From: Chrysopilus asiliformis
Lineage: Eukaryota > Arthropoda > Insecta > Diptera > Rhagionidae
Length of the DNA stretch: 64,000 nt
Reading direction: 5' to 3'
Assembly (NCBI GenBank): GCA_964034945.1
Contig: OZ035960.1
Location: 49,660,706 to 49,724,705 of the forward strand
Shown here: in pieces, positions 57,051 to 64,000 of the stretch
How positions within the stretch are numbered: position 1 is the first letter of the stretch
How the letters are laid out: the number at the start of each line of letters is the position of its first letter
Program-made: the position numbers and the translations under genes
Notes under the pieces: model-generated
What the model was told of the DNA's origin: nothing
The model's input: the letters and a program-made list of their open reading frames with translations, nothing else
The model's database searches: none

Positions 57051-58796
57051 TTCCACATTGATGTTGATTCAAATAATTTCCCTTCGAAAATTAAACTTCT
57101 TATTTTAAGCTAATCACTGGAGGAAATCGCATAAAAAATAGATGGGAGACAATTTTGAAGCAGCACAATTTTATTGGCATCAAAATTTTATTGAATTAGT
57201 GGAAAAAAAATTTTGACGAAAAATTAAATTAAAGAAATTTTTTATTATAATTACTACAAACAATTCTAGGTGGGAGGGCAAAGAAGAAAATTTTTATAAT
57301 CTTAAATTTGTGATGATACAACCTTCACTCGGAATGTAAACTAAAAAGGAAGTCTGAAAAAACAACGTTCTAGTAAACACGATTTTTAAAAAAAAACCTA
57401 ACTCCAAAATCCCAATTGAATTTGTCAGTTTCTAATTTTAATTAAGGAAAGAGTTAATTAAATTCAAAGCCTAAACACTTTATTAAAGAAAAACATATGA
57501 AAAACTTGACTGATAAAATCGAAAAGCCATTCATAAAATTAACATAACTTTTCATCAAAACATAGATCCTTTCAACCACCTTTTGGTGAGTTCCCGAGTT
57601 TATTATTTTATAAAGGTCGGAGAAATTGGGTAAAAATGTCCAGATTTTGCTTAAAAACATGCTCAAAAACATAAACAAAAATATATGTTTGACGTTTGAC
57701 GACCGCTTCCCTCTTCCCAGAGAAAAACCTTGAATGTAAAAGACTACTCAAATAAAAAACAGATTTTTAGACAGTGCAATACTTAAAATATTTTGAGATT
57801 TTAGTCATTCAGCGTTATTAATTCGGCAAGATGCAAATTCCAGATTCCAAAAACCCCTATTATAACACATGACAGGCAGTCAATTATACGCTTTGAAATT
57901 TTGTTCACCCAAGTGACATGAATTTCAGAAGGCATAGCAACAGAATCTATCTTTTATATCATTTCTGGTTCCCATATATAGGTTAGAGTTGTCCTATTCT
58001 CATCCTATATACCCCAAAATGACACATACAAGACGATAAGACGAACAAGCGAAATTAAGCACCTGAAGGACCTTCAAAACAGTTTACACTAAACCATTCA
58101 GATAATATTCGATGGGGGATGAGTACTAAAGGGTTTTTTGGCATGCCGATCCTTGATTGTCGGTTATGCAGATGATTTCCACTGTGTCGATATATGTATG
58201 TTTTTAGTCAACATCACATTTGAATATTCCTTTAGACTTGTATGTACATACTTGAACCGATCTCTATGCTTCATTTACCATCCAATAAATCTCATGAGTT
58301 TTAATACTCGGCAAGGAGTTACGCTGATGACACACCGATGATGGGTTTGCCAGGTGATAATGATGACGAGCCCTTGTACATCTCACTTGTCACACAAATT
58401 GAGTCTCTAGAAATGTACGAAACGTCTACGTGACACTGTCAAGCCAATGTATGAAGAAACTCATCTATCGCACCTGAATTTATGAGTCTCAGATAGTAAA
58501 TGGTAGTAATTCAGAGCGGAATAGAATGAGAAGTGTGATCTGTTAATAAAGCGGAATAATTTAGAAATAAACGAAAACTACAAGGATTTAATCCCATTCT
58601 ATAGGTCCCATTCTATTATATTCACATACGAAAGAATATGTGTTAAAGTATAGTACATTCTAATAGATAGTGAATGAATCAAATTCCTGCAGAATTTATC
58701 ACATATTCTTTAAATATTCAGAAAAAAATCAAATTGTCATTTTTCTTAAGGGGGATTTTGTACCTAGGTTTTAAAGATTGTTTCTTATTATTAATT
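57051..58796. other. AT-rich unique DNA, no gene supported
   Basis: Short frames only. No terminal repeats or repeats shared with the rest of the window were seen. Confidence 0.4.
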
Positions 58797-59937
58797 TTAT
58801 TGTTTTTGTTTTTTACTTTTTTATACTCTACGTTATAGTATTCATGAAAAATTTCGATTTTTGATTTTGCCTGAAAAACATTTCCCAAGAACTCCTGATT
58901 CGATTGAAACATTAGTTGCGTTTTTTTAATGTTCTAGAACACGGAACATTAAAAAAACGATCCAGAGTAAGTGGGAAATTTCATCGAGTTCGAATGGCAA
59001 CTAACTTCACGTTGGTTACATCAGTAGGGCGTTATTGCTATATTTTCTTGATATATTCACGATTCGCTATCTCTCATGATTAAAACTATTTCGCTGTCGA
59101 ACAGAACCAACAAACCATCAACACAAAATCCTCAATTGAGAATAAAATGTCAGATTTATTATGTTGAAGTTAGCAGCATTTCATTACCGTAGATTACCGT
59201 ATAAAATTTCCCTTTGTTCCAAGCGCTGTTCGAGATGAAAAGGTGGTGCAGGATTTTGTATGGAAAGCTTGTTCTGAACTGCTTCAGAACATTAAAAAAA
59301 CGCAACTATTATTGCAAAAATGTCTTTCTGTCAGTCAGACTGTAAATTTGTCAGTCAGTGTAGAAATTTTTTCAAAAACTAATAGAGCTAGAGCCATGAA
59401 ATATTACAGGCGTGTTTGAGCCTGCAATAGGACGATCCTATTTTTGTGGAGCCGGAAGTAACCAAAATGGCGGCTTTTTAAAAATCGTAGTTTGGTTTTT
59501 TTGCGGTTTATTCTAAAACTGCTCGTTTTTTAGCAACAGAAATTTTTTTTTAAACTTTTGCCATTTCCTACAACTCAATATCTCAAACCAGTATCGATTA
59601 TATCGTTATTTATAGAAAATCATTTTTTTGCGATTTTTTTTCAAAACTAACGAGCTTTTGGTGGTTCATTATGGTTCAATTAAAGAAAACAATATTTGCC
59701 ACAATTTTGTCTGTCACTGTTATTCGCTATCTTTTACCATTATTGAGATATTTTCATTAAAATTTAAAAAATAGACTTTTGCAAATTGCTTGCAAAGTAA
59801 CGGTTCTCCGTAAAAATCGCTAAAAGAGTAGGTACTGAAGATATTAAAATTCGCTGCATTTTTGCCGTGTACCATAAATCGATATCTCTTACCGTTATCG
59901 AGATATTTCAGATTTTGTCAAATTAAAACTCATTTTT
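58797..59937 (+). repeat. R2 copy split by a TA-flanked MITE
   Basis: R2 starts TTTTTACTTTTTTATACTC and stops at 58912; it resumes at 59307 with TTATTGCAAAAATGTCTTTC and CCGGAAGTAACCAAAATGGC (59450), continuing to about 59937. Confidence 0.65.
58915..59306. mobile_element. TA-flanked MITE in R2
   Basis: Perfect inverted ends GTTGCGTTTTTTTAATGTTC followed by T, flanked by TA (58913..58914 and 59307..59308). An extra GAACATTAAAAAAACG copy sits near the left end (58945). Length 392 bp. Tc1/mariner-type target; no coding capacity. Removing it restores R2. Confidence 0.85.
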
Positions 59938-59941
59938 TTAA

Positions 59942-60100
59942 CACTAAACATACCAAAAGCGGTCTTTTGACTATTATTATTTTTTATTTACATCTTGTTT
60001 ACTTTGAGTAATACTTGTCATATACCGTTATCTACCACAGCCGGTCATTTGACCGCCCATGGTAGAAATAGGTATGTATTAAGTGCTGGTATGTTTAGTG
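59942..60100. mobile_element. TTAA-flanked MITE 5 (piggyBac type)
   Basis: TTAA at 59938..59941 and 60101..60104. Perfect 14-bp inverted ends CACTAAACATACCA. GCGGTCTTTTGAC and CGGTCATTTGACCG lie in the interior. Length 159 bp. Confidence 0.85.
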
Positions 60101-60104
60101 TTAA

Positions 60105-62160
60105 TAAACTAAAATTTTTTGTAGTGTAATCGTAAATTGCTCAAGAACGTAGATTTTGTATAAGAAAGGCATGTGCTGTTCACAGATATTTTTAAATGTT
60201 TTTATGTGGATTTTTTTAAAGTCGATTTTTACAATGAATGTATTTTTTCGAAATTTTTAAAGGTGTTTTTAATCTCTATTTTTTTTTCAAATTTAAAAAG
60301 CACAGCATAGTCCACTTAATGGTGAGATATTGCTTACATAATCAAACTTCATATGACAAAAACATTAGAAAACTCGTGAACTAATTGAGGTAGAGAGTTG
60401 AAATTTAGCATATAACAGGCTTTTATCAAAAGATAAACTCCTTACGAAAATAGAAAAAAATCAGCCACCTCTTCTTCCCTCTACCATACAAATGTAGAAG
60501 ACTTTTGCAATTTCCTCGAAAGCGGCTCATTTTTTCGAAAAATTTGGTTTGGTAAAAAGTGTTTAGAATGTGATTCTACAAAACCATGCCATACATTAAA
60601 ATTCAGTTGGACTACTCCTTCCCCCGTCTCCCATATATGTATATGGAAAAGATTTTTGCGATTTTCTCAAACACCGTTCGTTTTTTTCCCCAACAAAAAT
60701 TTGTTCTTTTAGTCAAACATTTATCATTTAATTATTATTATTTTTTGTTACAGGAATTGTCTAAAAATGCAATCACCTATTCGAAAAGGTGTGAATGCCA
60801 TACACTCGTGATATATTTCAATAAAAGTTTTCAAGAAAGAAAAGTGGCCATTTGTGGCTGATTGCCTGGAATAGCGATTTCTTTCTAATTCCCTTCATGA
60901 CGGTTAATGACAAATATTTTTGGTGTGTTTTATAGTTTTTTTGTTGGATAACCCATTCCATACAATGGTAAATGCCTTCTCATGTAAAATCTAATAGATT
61001 TTTTTCGCATAACAAATTTTGATGCGGCGTTCTACCTTTCAGCCTTTTCCCAAAAGAACTTCTTTCAGATGGATTCCATCTAGTATGACGTAAAATATAT
61101 TTCAGCTAGCAAATGTGGGTATCTAATTTGCCAATAGTTGACGACCAAAAGACTTACTAGTTAACCAATTTGAAAAAGAAGAATTGGAAATTTTGACTTT
61201 TGCTACATTTCCTGACTTTTCTTCAACCTGCTGATCCAATCACCAAAAGGAAAACTGACCAACAACCTATCCTCATCTCTTCTACCGAACAAATCGAAAA
61301 GAATCCAAAATAAAGTTAAGACGAGAGTAAAAAAGTTTTCCGTTCATCGACGAAACAAGATGTTGACTTTAATCACGTTCCATCAGAAGACGTTTATTTC
61401 TCTTTGGTCAGCGTTTAATTAAGAGTCAGTTCAGGGGCGCAGATTGGCTACAACCCATTCTCTATACCGTGGATCAGAAGTCACAGAATCATCTTGCCAC
61501 GACCACCCGGTAGAAAGCTAATAGTGAGCTATAGATAACTTCCTTTTCTATTCTGAGATAACCCGACTATCTACCATTCCGACCGACCACATTTTATTCC
61601 ATATCGTTTTTAGTATCCGTTTATCCCATCCTTTCGACCAGACTCTTGCTCCATCACATCCGTCCTTGTGCACAACGTAACAATTTTCAGTATAACAACT
61701 TTGCGAGACGAAGCTTTCGTCTATTTTGGCATTGAGCATTATTTATGTGTGCATCTGGCTAATTCCTATCTAAAGAACGAAACGTATATCTACATATCCT
61801 ATATGTGTATTGAATGTATTTAGTCTTCAATTTTTGCTACATGTCCCTCATTATTTAATGTCATCACTCCGTGCCAGGAATGACTATACTGATATAGACA
61901 TATTACGCTACGTGTCCCATGCACAAATAATAGAATAAAAGTTCAAAAAGTGATGATAGGGCAAACGGCTTTTAGCCTAAATTGAGATCTCATTCCGCAT
62001 TGATATTGTGACGACGGGCAAGAACACGGCATTGGGTTAATCCCGCTTCACCCACTAATTTATAGAAAATGCAGACTTAATTCTATAGATGTTCTTTTAC
62101 AAAGTGGATAATTTTTAATTATACAATACTATTTCGGCATTGCCGAAATAACATATTCGG
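60105..62160. other. R4 copy then unique DNA
   Basis: 60350..60730 carries R4 phrases (AACTCGTGAACTAATTGAGG, GGACTACTCCTTCCCCCGTC). 60740..62160 has no gene supported. Confidence 0.45.
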
Positions 62161-62164
62161 AATA

Positions 62165-62852
62165 CAAATGGAAAACCGCTTACATATTTATTCTTCAAAA
62201 TATTGTCCATCAATAGCCACATTTTTTCCCATCCTTCTGACAGCATACGGATCCCGCGTCGAAAAAAACGCTCGTCTCTTAAAGCGATCCAGAAATCGAC
62301 TCAATTTTTGGTCTCTCCGTAAGAACGGAAGTGCTGCTCAGCCAGGCCATGCGTCATTGATCGGAACAGGTGATAGTCGCAAGGGGCAATGCCTGGAGAA
62401 TACGGCGAGTGGGGTAGGACGTCCCAATTCAGTGTTTCTAGGTAGGTTTTAAAGACATTGGCAACATGTGGCCGAGTGTTGTTGTGCTGCAAAATCACTT
62501 TGTCATGTCTTTGCTCGAATTGTGACAGTTTTTCCTTCAATGCTCGGTCCAAACGCATTAGCTGTGTTCGATAGCGAGTTCTTGTTGCATTTGACATGGA
62601 TCTTCATCCAATAATGCCTCGAATTCTGTGTCTTCAAACTTTTTCGGACGCTCCTTATCTTCCACGTCAAAATCACAATTTTTCTAGCGTTGAAACCATT
62701 CGCGGCACGTTCTTTCACTAATAGAAGCCTCACCACAAGTTTCTACAATCATTCGACGCGACTCAGCCGCAGATTTTTTCGAATTGAAGGCAAAAAGCAA
62801 AACTTCCCGCAAATGACCGCTTATTTGGTGCAAATTTCGACATTTTCACGTA
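62165..62852 (-). pseudogene. Mariner transposase, internally deleted and decayed
   Basis: ATG at about 62851 (minus) gives MSKFAPNKRSFAG, then a frameshift to EVLLFAFNSKKSAAESRRM-like text, SERTCREWFQR (stop) KNCDFDVEDKERPKKFEDTE and FEALLDEDPCQM. A deletion then joins this to TRYRTQLMRLDRALKEKLSQ, FEQRHDKVILQHNNTRPHVA, LETLNWDVLPHSPYSPGIAP, CDYHLFRSMTHGLAEQHF, and the C-terminal RRGIRMLSEGWEK...IDGQYFEE with another frameshift. The second catalytic Asp is N here (QHNN) and the first catalytic region is in the deletion. A dead mariner of a different lineage from the intact one at 27.5 kb. Confidence 0.85.
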
Positions 62853-63040
62853 CAACAAAATATATGACGCCGATAAAAATCCACAAATTTAATGATAAGG
62901 TGTTGTTGTTAGATGCCTATCTTTTCATTTGGCCCTTTTGATCGGACATTTTTGACCAGCATTTTACTGCTAGCGCCCTCTATTGGAAAATGGCGATTTT
63001 CAATTTGTACTCCCAAGATATGTGTGTAATAAATCGTATT
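62853..63040. other. Flank of mariner fossil
   Basis: Probably holds the element's 5' untranslated part and decayed end (GATAAGGTGTTGTTGTTAGA). Exact terminus not resolved. Confidence 0.35.
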
Positions 63041-63450
63041 TATGCATAACTAGCTTGCATACCCGTCGGTGCCGGGTTAAGATTTTTGTCTAAGTTTTAG
63101 AATACGAAGAAAACCGGAAAGAACTTAAAAACTTTTAAATGGGTCTATGTTGGAGCTGGACCCCCGACGAACATCTATGCAAAATTTCAGGCCAATCGGT
63201 TCAGTAGTTTCCCCGCGAAAGAGTAACATAGCGCAAAAACTAAGTTTCGAAATCACTTTATCCCCTCTCCTTACTCCCCCCACTCCTCGCGCTTCTTTTC
63301 CGTATGCCTATGTTGGAACCAGAACTACCACAGACACTCATACCAAATTTCAAGACAATCGGTTCAGCCGTTTTTGCGTGAAAGAGGAACAGACAGACAG
63401 ACGAAATTTTTCAAAATTCTTTTTACCTTTCATATATGTATATAAGAAAG
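63041..63450 (+). repeat. R5 repeat copy
   Basis: Starts ACTAGCTTGCATACCCGTCG, has CCAATCGGTTCAGTAGTTT and CAATCGGTTCAGCCGTTTTT twice over, and ends in CAGACAGACAGACGAAAT (63390). Same start as 34575. Confidence 0.6.
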
Positions 63451-64000
63451 GTATCAAAATTACTTCAAAAAGTTATGATGGCTACTGCCGGAAGGGCTTT
63501 GTTTAGTGTGTTTGATAGAAAATCAAATGAAAAATAACAAACCACCCCCCCCCCCCCCTTCCTTCCTTCTTGCCCAAAGGAAGAGTAAAAACTGTTATGA
63601 TTTTTGCTCAACCAAAATAACATAAGGTACAGAAATCTCATTTTGGAAATCAGAAAATCAAAACTATTAGCTGAATGATAACACCTGCAGAGTGTTAATA
63701 CAAATTTAGTGATAGGAAACCTATACCTACGGGTATAGTGTATATTATGAATATGTTTTTTTTTTTTTTCATTGGATGTAACTTCTGATTGAGCAGAACA
63801 TCCCTTTAGCGAGCTACCCTTTAATATCATATTGCCTTCTCACTTTCTCTCCTCTGTCCCAGCAAGGCCGAATACAAGACGTCTCCGTGGCAAGGATTCA
63901 CTATGTCAATACAAATAGTTAATATTCGTTACGAATTCTTTTGCGACTGAAGCATATCACATCATCCTTCAGCACATTTTATGTTGATGCGAAATAAGAA
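63451..64000. other. Non-coding; poly-C microsatellite
   Basis: A C run with (CCTT)n follows at 63545..63570. The frame over it is low complexity. No gene supported. Confidence 0.4.

Overview
The window reads as intergenic or intronic DNA of an insect. Three things say so: AT-rich base composition, a 54-bp intron in the one complete host gene, and a dense layering of decayed transposons. The host genes are DUF1091-type secreted proteins, a family typical of flies, so a dipteran is the best guess. There are no bacterial operons, no canonical tRNA or rRNA gene, and no CRISPR array.

Host genes. DUF1091 gene 1 (7624..8205, +) has a signal-peptide exon, a short phase-0 intron and a poly(A) signal. 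Paralog 2 (38161..38643, -) has an open main exon, but its first exon is not visible and a transposon derivative sits where it should be. Paralog 3 (40492..40880, -) is a pseudogene cut off by a hAT-like element. A possible last exon of an unknown gene ends at 11230, and part of it is copied about 670 bp upstream.

Mobile elements, left to right: a 5'-truncated non-LTR retrotransposon with an RNase H domain (2.8-3.9 kb); mariner fossils (4.0, 38.7-39.3 and 62.2-62.9 kb); five TTAA-flanked piggyBac-type MITEs (4.6, 19.6, 42.65, 42.85 and 59.9 kb); Harbinger-like elements (12.6-13.7 and 45.3-46.0 kb); a TA-flanked element with a broken Myb/SANT-like reading frame (21.7-22.4 kb); hAT elements with 8-bp target duplications (27.4-29.3 and 48.4-49.2 kb); and an intact mariner with an open 349-residue transposase (27.4-28.7 kb). 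The mariner lies inside a hAT, which lies inside the A box of a tRNA-derived SINE-like repeat.

Background repeats. Several dispersed families, here called R1 to R5, recur through the window. They carry runs of CAGACAGACGGACAGA type and serve as targets for the smaller elements. Two R3 copies at 53.6-54.9 kb form a large inverted repeat with arms of about 550 bp, and another foldback lies at 23.2-23.7 kb. A hexamer array of about 89 units (51.47-52.0 kb) is enclosed by the inverted termini of a small element. The remaining stretches (roughly 14-16, 24-27, 30-34, 43-45, 49-51, 52-53.5, 57-58.7 and 60.7-62 kb) show no recognisable gene.
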